Origin: CAZOMR01 sp964580655
GTDB lineage: Bacteria > RBG-13-61-14 > CAZOMR01
DNA: 6,252 nt
Direction of reading: 5' to 3'
NCBI GenBank assembly: GCA_964580655.1
Contig: CAZOMR010000198.1
Coordinates: 1-6,252, forward strand
Positions 1-6,199 of the stretch are shown here, piece after piece; within the stretch, counting starts at the first letter, position 1, and every line of letters starts with the position of its first letter. The position numbers were made by a program, and so were the translations under genes. The notes below the pieces were generated by a model. It had not been told where the DNA came from. It did not search any database and saw only the letters and a program-made list of their open reading frames with translations.

Positions 1-32
1 GATAAACCCAAAAAAGGGGTTAAAAAAATGAT

Positions 33-54
33 TCACCAAATATGTCGCACACCC
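33..54 (-). repeat. Left arm of a 22-bp inverted repeat
   Basis: Read on the - strand, this segment is GGGTGTGCGACATA, then TT, then TGGTGA. The segment at 6200-6221 on the + strand is the same except that AA replaces TT, so 20 of 22 positions match. The two copies face each other across about 6.1 kb, with the GGGTGTG side pointing inward in both. Similarity stops just outside the TGGTGA end. The copies could be solitary ends of an insertion sequence or MITE, or members of a dispersed intergenic repeat family. No transposase is present in the window to decide this. Confidence 0.6.
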
Positions 55-70
55 CACACCCGAAGACAGC

Positions 71-100
71 TTGCAAGTGGCCCTGGTATATGGTTATATT
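71..100 (+). promoter_or_regulatory. Candidate sigma70-type promoter for the AOR-symporter operon
   Basis: TTGCAA at 71-76 matches four of six bases of the -35 consensus. TTATAT at 94-99 follows after 17 bases, and TATATT at 95-100 after 18 bases is an equally good -10 box. Transcription would begin near 107, giving a leader of about 48 bases before the TTG start at 155. It is the best-spaced pair I found in the 154 bases before the first gene. The region is AT-rich, so a chance match is possible. Confidence 0.4.
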
Positions 101-120
101 AATGGCCGTAATCATATATC
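85..120. promoter_or_regulatory. Imperfect palindrome over the operon promoter (possible operator)
   Basis: Bases 85-97 and 108-120 are inverted copies: 10 of 13 positions are complementary, and the other three would be G-U pairs in RNA. The loop is the ten bases 98-107. The palindrome covers the proposed -10 box and the predicted transcription start. That position suits a repressor operator better than an RNA structure, because a transcript starting near 107 would carry only the right half. The binding protein is unknown and no regulator gene is in the window. Confidence 0.35.
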
Positions 121-154
121 TTGCGAGTTCTAATTCATTTTCGGAGATGGCATT

Positions 155-1975
155 TTGCCGGATGACAGACAGAGGGGAAATGGGCCCTGGTTTGGTCGGG
201 GCCTTTTGATTGATCTCGACCGACACGCGGCAGAGGCGATTGATCTTTCTGATGACTGGGGCCTTGAATTCCTGGGCGGATCGGGCCTGGCCGCACGGCT
301 ACTCTATAAGCCGGGCAATCAGAACGACATGGTGATTGCCCCGGGGCTTTTTGTGGGTCTGCCTGTGTTCACCTCATGCAAGTCATCTATCTGCGCCATC
401 TCTCCCTTAACCGGAAGATGGGGCGAGTCCATCATGGGAGGGCATTGGCCGGTGCAGATCAAGCGCGCAGGGTGGGACCTCATCTGGATTCGCGGGCGAT
501 CACCTGAATGGACAACAATAAGGATAAAGGATACGCATGTTGAATTCGAGCCGGCAGATGAACTCCTGGGGCTTTCCACACAGGCATGCGAGGCCGCGCT
601 GAAAAATCGGGGGGACAAGTCTTTCCGGGTAGCATGCATCGGGCCAGCGGCTGAGAACGGAGTCAGGTTCGCTTCCATAAGATCGGACAAGAGAATGGCA
701 GGCCGGTGTGGCATGGGGCTTGACTGGGCTCAGCGCAAGATCAAGGCGATCGCGATGAGCGGCTCGAGCAAGGTGGAAGCCTTTGACCCGGAAGCTCTTC
801 GGGCCTCAGTGCATGCTTTACGCGATCAGGTTAAAAAACGCACGGAGAGTCTTTATAGGTTCGGCACAGCCGGAGCCACAGCCGGCAGGGAGCTTACCGG
901 GGACCTTCCGATCCGGAATTTCTCCCAGGGCCTTTTCGGGGGTCGCGCGAAGAACATTTCAGGCCAGACCATGGTTTCAGCTTACAAGGGCAAGCCCAAA
1001 GCCTGTCCCCAGTGCCCCATTGCCTGCGGCAAGGACATAAATGTTCCGGCTCTTGATTATGCAGGTCCGATGCCGGAGTATGAGACCGTGGGCTCGCTGG
1101 GATCACTCCTGCTTATTGACGACCCGGAGACCGTGATAGCCGCAAACCGCGCCTGCAATGAACTGGGCATTGACACCATCTCAACAGGAGTGGTCGCGGC
1201 ATTTTCCCTCGAGGCGTATGAACGCGGCTATCTTTCCCGCAAGGAATTCGGGAACCTGGAACCGCGCTGGGGCTCAAAGGAATTCCTGTTAGGGATAATA
1301 GATAGCATCAGTCGCCGTGAGGGCATAGGCGACCTGTTAGCCGATGGTGTGAAACGAGCGGCAGAAAGGCTGGGAAGTGGTGCCGAGGAATTTGCCATGC
1401 ACTCGCACGGCCTTGAGCTCCCGATGCACGATCCCAGGGCGCTCGTGAGCCTGGCACCGACCTACGCACTCGGCACAAGGGGCGCCTCGCACAACGAGTC
1501 AATGAGCTACTATGTTGAACAGGGCCTTGACATGAGCGACCTGGGCTATCCGGAGGGGCTTGACCCTCACACGGCTGAAGGCAAAGGCAGGATGGTCGTG
1601 GTGATGCAGAATATCTCCGCAGTCTATGATAACCTCGGAGTCTGCAAATTTATGATGCTGGCGGACATTGGCCCGTCCATTCTTTGTAAATGGTTGTATC
1701 ACGGGGCGGGCTGGGATAAAAGCCATGATGAACTCATACGCTGTGGCGCGCGCTCGGTCACGCTGAAGCACCTCTTCAACATTGACCGGCTGGGCATCAA
1801 GCCAAGAGCTGACCTTCCCAGGCGTATACTTTGCGAGCCACGCGGCCAAGGCGGTTCAGCAGATGTTCTGCCAGACCTGGATACCATGGTTCGCGACTAC
1901 TACAAGGAGCGCGGCTGGTCTGAGCATGGCTACCCTCCTTCTCACGAGCGGCCAGGTGAAGCAGATGTAGGATAG
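155..1975 (+). CDS. Aldehyde:ferredoxin oxidoreductase (AOR) family protein
   Basis: This is a cytoplasmic 606-residue member of the tungsten/molybdenum bis-pterin family that interconverts aldehydes and carboxylic acids with ferredoxin; AOR of Pyrococcus furiosus has nearly the same length. The start is TTG, supported by GGAG at 143-146 eight bases upstream; an in-frame stop at 131-133 excludes a longer form. The N-terminal domain has FLGGSGLAARLLY (39-51) and SPLTG (83-87). The [4Fe-4S] ligands are Cys284, Cys287 and Cys291 (CPQCPIAC) plus Cys497 in DNLGVCKF. From my memory of the P. furiosus sequence, E310 and H446 align with active-site E313 and H448. Oddities: N93 near the pterin Mg2+ is Ile93, R76 is Lys76, GAVMGSK is replaced by GLDWAQR (188-194), and the ExxH dimer-metal motif is absent. 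The physiological aldehyde cannot be read from sequence. No ferredoxin-like partner gene is adjacent. It is coupled to the symporter gene downstream. Confidence 0.93.
   Translation: MPDDRQRGNGPWFGRGLLIDLDRHAAEAIDLSDDWGLEFLGGSGLAARLLYKPGNQNDMVIAPGLFVGLPVFTSCKSSICAISPLTGRWGESIMGGHWPVQIKRAGWDLIWIRGRSPEWTTIRIKDTHVEFEPADELLGLSTQACEAALKNRGDKSFRVACIGPAAENGVRFASIRSDKRMAGRCGMGLDWAQRKIKAIAMSGSSKVEAFDPEALRASVHALRDQVKKRTESLYRFGTAGATAGRELTGDLPIRNFSQGLFGGRAKNISGQTMVSAYKGKPKACPQCPIACGKDINVPALDYAGPMPEYETVGSLGSLLLIDDPETVIAANRACNELGIDTISTGVVAAFSLEAYERGYLSRKEFGNLEPRWGSKEFLLGIIDSISRREGIGDLLADGVKRAAERLGSGAEEFAMHSHGLELPMHDPRALVSLAPTYALGTRGASHNESMSYYVEQGLDMSDLGYPEGLDPHTAEGKGRMVVVMQNISAVYDNLGVCKFMMLADIGPSILCKWLYHGAGWDKSHDELIRCGARSVTLKHLFNIDRLGIKPRADLPRRILCEPRGQGGSADVLPDLDTMVRDYYKERGWSEHGYPPSHERPGEADVG
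1969..1972 (+). promoter_or_regulatory. Ribosome binding site of the symporter inside the AOR gene end
   Basis: AGGA lies within the last codons of the AOR-family gene, six bases before the symporter ATG at 1979. The AOR stop (1973-1975) sits between this site and the ATG. Ribosomes finishing the first gene are therefore positioned to start the second, a classic translational-coupling layout. Confidence 0.65.
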
Positions 1976-1978
1976 CAG

Positions 1979-3529
1979 ATGTCTGATCTCCACGTTCAAC
2001 AATACAAGCGCTTTCAATCAACCGGGGCACGCCTTTTGATTATCGCGGGCGCGGTTGCACTTTTCATTCTCGTATATTTTCTGCCAGAGCCGCGGCCTAT
2101 TCACACCGCATCGGGAGATGTCCTGCTGACGCACACAGGCAAAGTCTGTATAGGGATTATGGTTGTCGCGGTGGTGCTTTGGCTGACAGAGGCCCTGCCA
2201 TTTGCCATGACCTCGCTCATGCTTCTTATCATCATGCCCTTCTTCAAGATCACCGAGGGCATGAGCGTGCTTAAAAACGGACAGGTCATCAGCGTCCAGG
2301 GATTCCGCCAGGGCTTTTATGAGTTGATAGAATTGAGCTTCGGAAACCGGATATTGTTCTTTTTCATGGGCGTGTTTCTGCTTTCTGCCGGCTTCAGCCA
2401 ATCAGGACTTGGCAGAAGGCTTGTGCTATGGATTCTCCGTGCCTCCGGTTTATCGCCTGGCCGGGTCATCCTGGGGGTGTTGCTTGGAGGGACCCTGATC
2501 TCGATGTGGGTAACAGACATGGCCGCGGCCGCGATAATGGCGGCCCTGGGCGTGGAGATATTGAGACGGTTCGATATCAGGCCGCTTGAGAGTAACTTCG
2601 GCCGTGCCCTGATGATAGCATGTTGCTGGGGATCCCTCTTCGGGGGAATAGCTACACCGGCCGGATGCGGGCCAAATCCGATCGCAATAGCATTCCTCAA
2701 AGACATGGCCGGATACTCCCTCACTTTCTCCGGGTGGATGATACTGGGCCTGCCGGCATCTCTCATGCTGGTGCCACTCGGGTGGGTGCTCCTTACACGT
2801 CTGTTCCCCTTTGAGATTAAAAAGCTCGATGCTAAAGGAGCCGATTTCAAAAAGGAGTTAAAAGACCTGGGCCGCCCGAGTAGAGTCGAATGGTGGACTA
2901 TCATCATCTTCGGACTTGTCATCCTGCTATGGGTTTCCTCCGATACGATCAGAAAACTCACAGGCGGGGTGGTTGATCTGCCCATGGAATGGGTGGCGCT
3001 CTTCGGGGGCCTGATCCTGATGTTTCCCGGTATTGATGTGATGACAATGGAGCAGGCTGAAAAATCCATTCCCTGGAACGCCATTATCCTGGTCATGGCC
3101 AGCATGGGACTCGGGCTCATGATGTATGAGACCGGTGCGGCAAGATGGATGGCCTGGGTACTGATGGGCGGGCTGGGTGATGTCAACCCTGTATTGAGGA
3201 TCGCGCTGGTGGTCACAGCCCTGCTCATCATCAAGGTGTTCCTCGCATCCAATACGGTTACCGGCATCATCATCATTCCGCTTCTTATCAGCCTGGCGCA
3301 GGACCTGAACATAAACCCCTGGATGCTTGTCGCTCCCGCGGCTTTCTCTGCAAGCCTCGGCCTGATCCTCATTACACAGACTCCCACCAATGTAATCCCT
3401 TACAGCGCTGGCTTCTTCACCGTGCGTGAATTCCTGAAGAGCGGACTCGTGATGAGCATTGTAGTAATCATGGCGCTCACTGCAGTGATAGCCCTGCTTG
3501 GGCCCCTGACCGGAATCTATAAATTCTAG
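1979..3529 (+). CDS. SLC13/DASS-family sodium:anion symporter
   Basis: This is a 516-residue inner-membrane protein with about 11-13 hydrophobic segments, for example near 18-35, 55-72, 122-140, 162-190, 304-320, 404-440 and 487-508. The family signature WLTEALPF is at 68-75. The second-repeat SNT motif is at 424-426 (ASNTVTGIIIIPLL), and the matching hairpin segments are GPNP (231-234) and TPTN (468-471). Family members usually import di- or tricarboxylates, sulfate or related anions with sodium. In the first repeat, the expected SNT is TDM (179-181, WVTDMAAAAIM), so the anion/sodium site is asymmetric and the substrate may be non-standard. The gene starts three bases after the AOR stop, which suggests it moves the substrate or product of that enzyme. 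Length is slightly above the usual 450-500 residues, with an N-terminal cytoplasmic stretch of about 17 residues. The family call is firm; substrate and direction are not known. Confidence 0.9.
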   Translation: MSDLHVQQYKRFQSTGARLLIIAGAVALFILVYFLPEPRPIHTASGDVLLTHTGKVCIGIMVVAVVLWLTEALPFAMTSLMLLIIMPFFKITEGMSVLKNGQVISVQGFRQGFYELIELSFGNRILFFFMGVFLLSAGFSQSGLGRRLVLWILRASGLSPGRVILGVLLGGTLISMWVTDMAAAAIMAALGVEILRRFDIRPLESNFGRALMIACCWGSLFGGIATPAGCGPNPIAIAFLKDMAGYSLTFSGWMILGLPASLMLVPLGWVLLTRLFPFEIKKLDAKGADFKKELKDLGRPSRVEWWTIIIFGLVILLWVSSDTIRKLTGGVVDLPMEWVALFGGLILMFPGIDVMTMEQAEKSIPWNAIILVMASMGLGLMMYETGAARWMAWVLMGGLGDVNPVLRIALVVTALLIIKVFLASNTVTGIIIIPLLISLAQDLNINPWMLVAPAAFSASLGLILITQTPTNVIPYSAGFFTVREFLKSGLVMSIVVIMALTAVIALLGPLTGIYKF

Positions 3530-3545
3530 AAATCCTGTCAGGGCT

Positions 3546-3582
3546 ATCTCACTAAGTTAGAGATTGAGGAACCGGTTTTTTT
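3546..3582 (+). terminator. Weak terminator-like element after the symporter
   Basis: A five-base stem (ATCTC at 3546-3550 with GAGAT at 3560-3564) lies 17 bases after the symporter stop. A run of seven T follows at 3576-3582. The stem is short and separated from the T run by 11 bases, so this is not a canonical intrinsic terminator. It may mark partial termination between the AOR-symporter pair and the downstream genes. Confidence 0.25.
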
Positions 3583-3664
3583 GTTTGATGAAAATATCCG
3601 GGTTTGCTAACATTGAGAAGCGAAAAAAGGGCAACAAGGACATCTGTGAAAAATGAAAAGAGGT

Positions 3665-3694
3665 TTGACGCGTGGATTTGCGCTTTGGTAGGAT
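3665..3694 (+). promoter_or_regulatory. Weak promoter candidate before the lipoprotein hydrolase
   Basis: TTGACG at 3665-3670 is a good -35 match, and TAGGAT at 3689-3694 is a fair -10 box after 18 bases. The predicted start near 3701 would leave almost no leader before the ribosome binding site at 3702-3710, which weakens the call. If real, it gives the hydrolase expression independent of the upstream pair and rules out the GTG at 3672 as a start. Confidence 0.25.
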
Positions 3695-3701
3695 TGTATG
3701 C

Positions 3702-3710
3702 GGGAGGGAG
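3702..3710 (+). promoter_or_regulatory. Purine-rich ribosome binding site fixing the hydrolase start
   Basis: GGGAGGGAG gives a strong Shine-Dalgarno match; its GGAGG core (3703-3707) is six bases before ATG 3714 and nine before ATG 3717. It argues against the in-frame GTG at 3672, which would add 14 residues in front of an otherwise well-formed lipoprotein signal peptide. Confidence 0.65.
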
Positions 3711-3713
3711 TTG

Positions 3714-4634
3714 ATGATGAAGAGTAGAAAATATTTGATCGGTCTGCTTGCGCTTGGGTTTATCTTGTCCGGATGCGAGTCTCGCGAGCATTCCCTGATT
3801 CGGGAGCAGGGGTATCTCAGGGATTTTCCACCGGAGGAAGTCGCGAATTACGATACCGGGGTTGTCTATGCTTCTCCGGGAGGCCATGATCTTACGCTGG
3901 ATGTAAGCTGGCCTGAGGGCGAGGGCCCTTTCCCGATCCTGGTGATAATTCACGGCGGTGGCTGGGAGCTTCACACGAACAGGATTATGCAGGGCATGGC
4001 ACGCTACATCACGAACCGGGGGTATGCTGTTTTCAACATCAACTACCGTGTGCTTTCGGAGGGTGTAACCATGCAGGAGATAGTAGAGGACTGCTTTGGT
4101 GCGATCATCTGGGTAAAGGAGCATGCGGAAAAATACAATGCTGACCCGACCCGGATAGCTGTAACCGGCGACAGCGCAGGCGGGCATCTGAGCGCCATGA
4201 TAGTTACAAGGGCCAAAGACTCTTGCTTCAAGCCCAGCTACACCGGCACCGGCCGCTATGATGCCTCGGTAACCTGCGCTATCCCGACATACGGTGTTTA
4301 TGACTTCAAGTCCCTGTCAAAGCTCACCGCCGGGATAATGACCAAAAAGATTTTCAGCGCAACCTACAAGGAAGCCCCTGAGCTTTACGAGAAGTTCTCG
4401 CCCGCATACCATGTCCGGGCCGATCTTGCGCCGCAGTTGATCGTATGCGGTAACATTGACCCGCTATATTCCGAGAACCGGGCCTATGAGAAGCGGCTTA
4501 AGGATGTGGGCGCGCCTTGCGAGTTTTATCTTGCCAAAGGCCAGACGCATGCTTTTCTGAACTCCTACTGGAAAAAGCCGGGACAGGATGGTTACAATGC
4601 CATGATCCAGTTCCTGGATAAACATTTGAAATGA
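3714..4634 (+). CDS. Lipoprotein alpha/beta-hydrolase (esterase/HSL-like)
   Basis: This 306-residue protein is probably an envelope-anchored carboxylesterase or deacylase of the alpha/beta-hydrolase fold, closest in motif style to the HSL/BD-FAE type. Residues 1-20 form a lipoprotein signal peptide (MMKSRK, then a hydrophobic core) ending in the lipobox LSGC, with lipidated Cys21. Residue +2 is Glu, not Asp, so by the E. coli rule it would go to the outer membrane. The oxyanion-hole motif HGGGW is at 80-84 and NINYRV is at 108-113. The nucleophile elbow GDSAG is at 152-156 with Ser154. Likely remaining triad members are Asp249 (CGNIDPLY) and His279 (GQTHAF). The catalytic set looks complete, so the enzyme should be active; its ester or acyl substrate is unknown. 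ATG 3717 is an almost equally good start and would remove one Met. It lies on the same strand as the AOR-symporter pair, separated by 184 bases. Confidence 0.88.
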   Translation: MMKSRKYLIGLLALGFILSGCESREHSLIREQGYLRDFPPEEVANYDTGVVYASPGGHDLTLDVSWPEGEGPFPILVIIHGGGWELHTNRIMQGMARYITNRGYAVFNINYRVLSEGVTMQEIVEDCFGAIIWVKEHAEKYNADPTRIAVTGDSAGGHLSAMIVTRAKDSCFKPSYTGTGRYDASVTCAIPTYGVYDFKSLSKLTAGIMTKKIFSATYKEAPELYEKFSPAYHVRADLAPQLIVCGNIDPLYSENRAYEKRLKDVGAPCEFYLAKGQTHAFLNSYWKKPGQDGYNAMIQFLDKHLK

Positions 4635-4646
4635 TCCAATTTACAC

Positions 4647-4672
4647 CGCAGAGACGCAAAGTTCGCAAAGAA
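4647..4672 (+). repeat. Short degenerate tandem repeat, CGCARAG units
   Basis: Three near-identical units begin at 4647 (CGCAGAGA), 4655 (CGCAAAGTT) and 4664 (CGCAAAGAA), so the period is 8-9 bases. They start just after the hydrolase stop, in a 144-base non-coding gap. Purine-rich CGCAGAGA-type runs are, to my recollection, common dispersed intergenic sequences in several anaerobic bacterial genomes. A structural or regulatory role here is not shown. Confidence 0.45.
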
Positions 4673-4714
4673 GAGATAGAGAGTTTAAGAATCAGATAAA
4701 GGGCTGATGCTTGC

Positions 4715-4740
4715 CCTCCGTAACCCCAGCAGGACGGAGG
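4715..4740. other. Intergenic hairpin with 7-bp GC-rich stem
   Basis: CCTCCGT (4715-4721) pairs perfectly with ACGGAGG (4734-4740) around a 12-base loop. A second small palindrome, GGGTAACCC (4743-4751), follows directly. No T run follows on the + strand, and none follows on the - strand, so it does not look like an intrinsic terminator. It lies 38 bases before the chosen start of the next gene and could be an mRNA stability element, an operator, or part of a dispersed repeat. I saw no convincing promoter in the 4635-4778 gap, so the last gene may be read through from the hydrolase. Confidence 0.5.
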
Positions 4741-4778
4741 ATGGGTAACCCGCCATTGCGAAACAAGGGATGTATAAA

Positions 4779-5978
4779 ATGATAAAAGCGCGACCGATTG
4801 CGGCGGCGGTTTTCATCATAGTGGTTGCTTTGCTTCTGCCTGCCTTCGGGGCTTCTGGCCAGGGCAAAAGAGCGCAGTTTCAGGGGCTTTACGATGATTT
4901 GTATCAAGACCTTATGGACTCCGCTAATAACCCTGATCTTCTAAAGGGAAAGATTTCGCCCGAGTACGGTGATGCGTATGTATATGTCCCTGGCCTATTC
5001 TACCAGCGCGCCATGACCGAGGGGTATCCTGTAACAGGTGAAGAGCTTGAGATCGCAGATGCCTTTGTCAAGCGCTACGATGACTACCTGTCCGCATTTG
5101 CCAACGCACCCTTCAAGTCGCTGGTAAAAGATTTTGATGTGGTCATGCATGCCTATATCGGGGTCGGTGGTGTTTACCTGGCTTATGCTTATCGGCCTGA
5201 TGAGGAGTTGAAGACGGAGGTTGAAAAATACCTGGATGCTTTTGAGGTATTTGTAAAGCTGACCTATCCGATCATGTATTATGCTATGGAGCCTTACGGC
5301 CCAACCACGCCTCTGGCAGGGCTGGCCGCCTTTTACCTCCAATACCCGCTGACCTTTGGCCGGGACTCGGAGAAATCCCGGCATTACGAGAACCTGGGAT
5401 TCAAAGTGCTTGAGAAGATGGACAGGCATCTCTGGTCCGAGAAGGGTCGGAAATACATTTACGACCTTGTGCCCGGTTATGAATTCACTTATGTCTATTC
5501 CAATGCCACCACGGTGCAGGCGCTTGTGCGCGCCTATTACCTGACGCATGATGAGAAATATCTTGAGCGTGGAAGGGTTATCATGGAGACCCTTCACCGA
5601 GACCTCTTTCACCCGGGGTATGAGGGATACCTCGCGGCTGAAGACAACTGCCGCTACCGGCGCCAATACAAAAAAGTGGGCGACCAGTATAACCGCGAAT
5701 ACATGCCTCTCTCAGGCAACAACTACATGGCATTCGCATACCTGCTACTTTATGAGGCAAGCGGGTTTGAGGACGAAGATATGCTCAAGCGCGCAGAGAT
5801 GTGCATCCGATTCGCCGAGAAATGGCTCTGGGACCATGAGGGAAAAGTCCAGCATCACATCAAGCGAGGAGTTATTTCTCCGCCTGATGACTACTGCGCG
5901 GGCTGTAACTTCCAACTGCTTTACAACATATTTCTCTATCAGTGCGCACTGGAGAAAAAGCAGATTCTGCCGAGATAA
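4779..5978 (+). CDS. Secreted alpha/alpha-toroid-like protein of unknown function
   Basis: I do not recognise this 399-residue protein by name. ATG 4779 is preferred because AAGGGA (4765-4770) lies eight bases before it; an in-frame ATG at 4770 overlaps that site. Residues 1-27 form a signal peptide (MIKARP, a hydrophobic stretch, then AFGASG), with no lipobox, so the protein is probably periplasmic or exported. The mature part is helical and rich in Tyr, Phe and Trp. It contains helical-hairpin units such as TTVQALVRAYYLTHDEKYLERG (about 244-265) and SGNNYMAFAYLLLYEASGFEDEDMLKRAE (about 312-340). Such units resemble six-hairpin toroids of the N-acylglucosamine 2-epimerase, YyaL or glycoside hydrolase type. 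All five mature-region Cys are in the C-terminal third (291, 342, 373, 376, 389), including a CAGC motif. It may handle a sugar or glycan in the envelope beside the hydrolase, but no catalytic residues can be assigned. The fold call is an inference from pattern. Confidence 0.75.
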   Translation: MIKARPIAAAVFIIVVALLLPAFGASGQGKRAQFQGLYDDLYQDLMDSANNPDLLKGKISPEYGDAYVYVPGLFYQRAMTEGYPVTGEELEIADAFVKRYDDYLSAFANAPFKSLVKDFDVVMHAYIGVGGVYLAYAYRPDEELKTEVEKYLDAFEVFVKLTYPIMYYAMEPYGPTTPLAGLAAFYLQYPLTFGRDSEKSRHYENLGFKVLEKMDRHLWSEKGRKYIYDLVPGYEFTYVYSNATTVQALVRAYYLTHDEKYLERGRVIMETLHRDLFHPGYEGYLAAEDNCRYRRQYKKVGDQYNREYMPLSGNNYMAFAYLLLYEASGFEDEDMLKRAEMCIRFAEKWLWDHEGKVQHHIKRGVISPPDDYCAGCNFQLLYNIFLYQCALEKKQILPR

Positions 5979-6021
5979 AAGCATATGAGGCAACCAGATG
6001 AATTATTCTTGATGTCTGGCG

Positions 6022-6038
6022 TAGAAGAGGGGCTTCTA
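6022..6038. other. Small inverted repeat between convergent genes
   Basis: TAGAAG (6022-6027) and CTTCTA (6033-6038) form a perfect six-base stem around AGGGG. It lies 43 bases after the last protein gene and 20 bases past the 3' end of the convergent tRNA. The position suits a bidirectional terminator, but no T run follows on either strand. Confidence 0.2.
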
Positions 6039-6058
6039 ACCGTAAGTATGCGAAAACA

Positions 6059-6146
6059 TGGTGCGAAAGAGGGGAGTCGAACCCCTACGGACTCATCGCC
6101 CACAGGATCCTGAATCCTGCGCGTCTACCAATTCCGCCACTTTCGC
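6059..6146 (-). tRNA. tRNA-Leu (anticodon CAG)
   Basis: Read on the - strand, this is a complete class II tRNA of 85 bases plus an encoded CCA (6059-6061). The acceptor stem GCGAAAG/CTTTCGC pairs perfectly, with discriminator A at 6062. The anticodon stem CAGGA/TCCTG closes the seven-base loop TTCAGGA, giving anticodon CAG (6110-6112), which reads CUG leucine codons. A long variable arm with a GGGC/GTCC stem and the T arm AGGGG-TTCGACT-CCCCT are both as expected for tRNA-Leu. It is convergent with the upstream protein genes and has its own promoter. tRNA-Leu genes are frequent integration sites, but I found no second copy of its 3' end in the window. Confidence 0.97.
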
Positions 6147-6154
6147 TTTTTTTT

Positions 6155-6183
6155 AATATAGCCATAATTTTTCTTCCAGTCAA
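6155..6183 (-). promoter_or_regulatory. Promoter of the tRNA-Leu gene
   Basis: On the - strand, TTGACT (6183-6178) and TATATT (6160-6155) are separated by exactly 17 bases, near the sigma70 consensus. Eight A residues then lead directly into the tRNA 5' end at 6146, so the transcript leader would be only a base or two. The -35 box lies inside the inverted repeat at 6175-6195. Confidence 0.8.
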
Positions 6184-6195
6184 GTTTTGACTGGA
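6175..6195. repeat. Perfect 9-bp inverted repeat over the tRNA promoter -35 box
   Basis: TCCAGTCAA (6175-6183) and TTGACTGGA (6187-6195) are exact inverted copies around GTT. One half carries the -35 box of the tRNA-Leu promoter; the other gives a TTGACT facing rightward. It may be a regulator site, a second outward promoter element, or part of the repeat that continues into 6200-6221. Confidence 0.6.
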
Positions 6196-6199
6196 CATT

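Noticed and set aside
1..28. Hairpin AACCC/GGGTT at the left edge, next to an A run, as a possible terminator
   Set aside because: The stem is five pairs, and on neither strand does a T run follow it; the homopolymer lies on the wrong side.
147..209. Short frame starting at ATG 147, overlapping the AOR-family start
   Set aside because: GGAG at 143-146 directly abuts this ATG, leaving no spacing, but is well spaced for TTG 155; the 20-residue product has no recognisable feature.
2317..3390. Long open frame of 357 codons on the - strand inside the symporter gene
   Set aside because: It is antisense to a clear membrane protein, has low-complexity Arg/Ser/Pro-rich composition and no recognisable motif; it arises from codon bias on the coding strand.
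3552..4187. Open frame of 211 codons on the - strand over the hydrolase start
   Set aside because: It overlaps the hydrolase signal peptide, oxyanion-hole and nucleophile-elbow codons in antisense, and its translation has no domain-like features.
4635..4778. Possible cyclic-di-GMP (GEMM) riboswitch, because of the GACGCAAAG motif
   Set aside because: The other conserved GEMM helices and the tetraloop-receptor arrangement are missing, and GACGCAAAG is better explained as part of the short tandem repeat.
4995..5666. Open frame of 223 codons on the - strand inside the secreted-protein gene
   Set aside because: It is antisense to a gene with a signal peptide and a good ribosome binding site, and it shows no motif of its own.
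6059..6146. tRNA-Leu as the attachment site of an integrated element spanning the window
   Set aside because: I found no direct repeat of the tRNA 3' end elsewhere in the window and no integrase gene.
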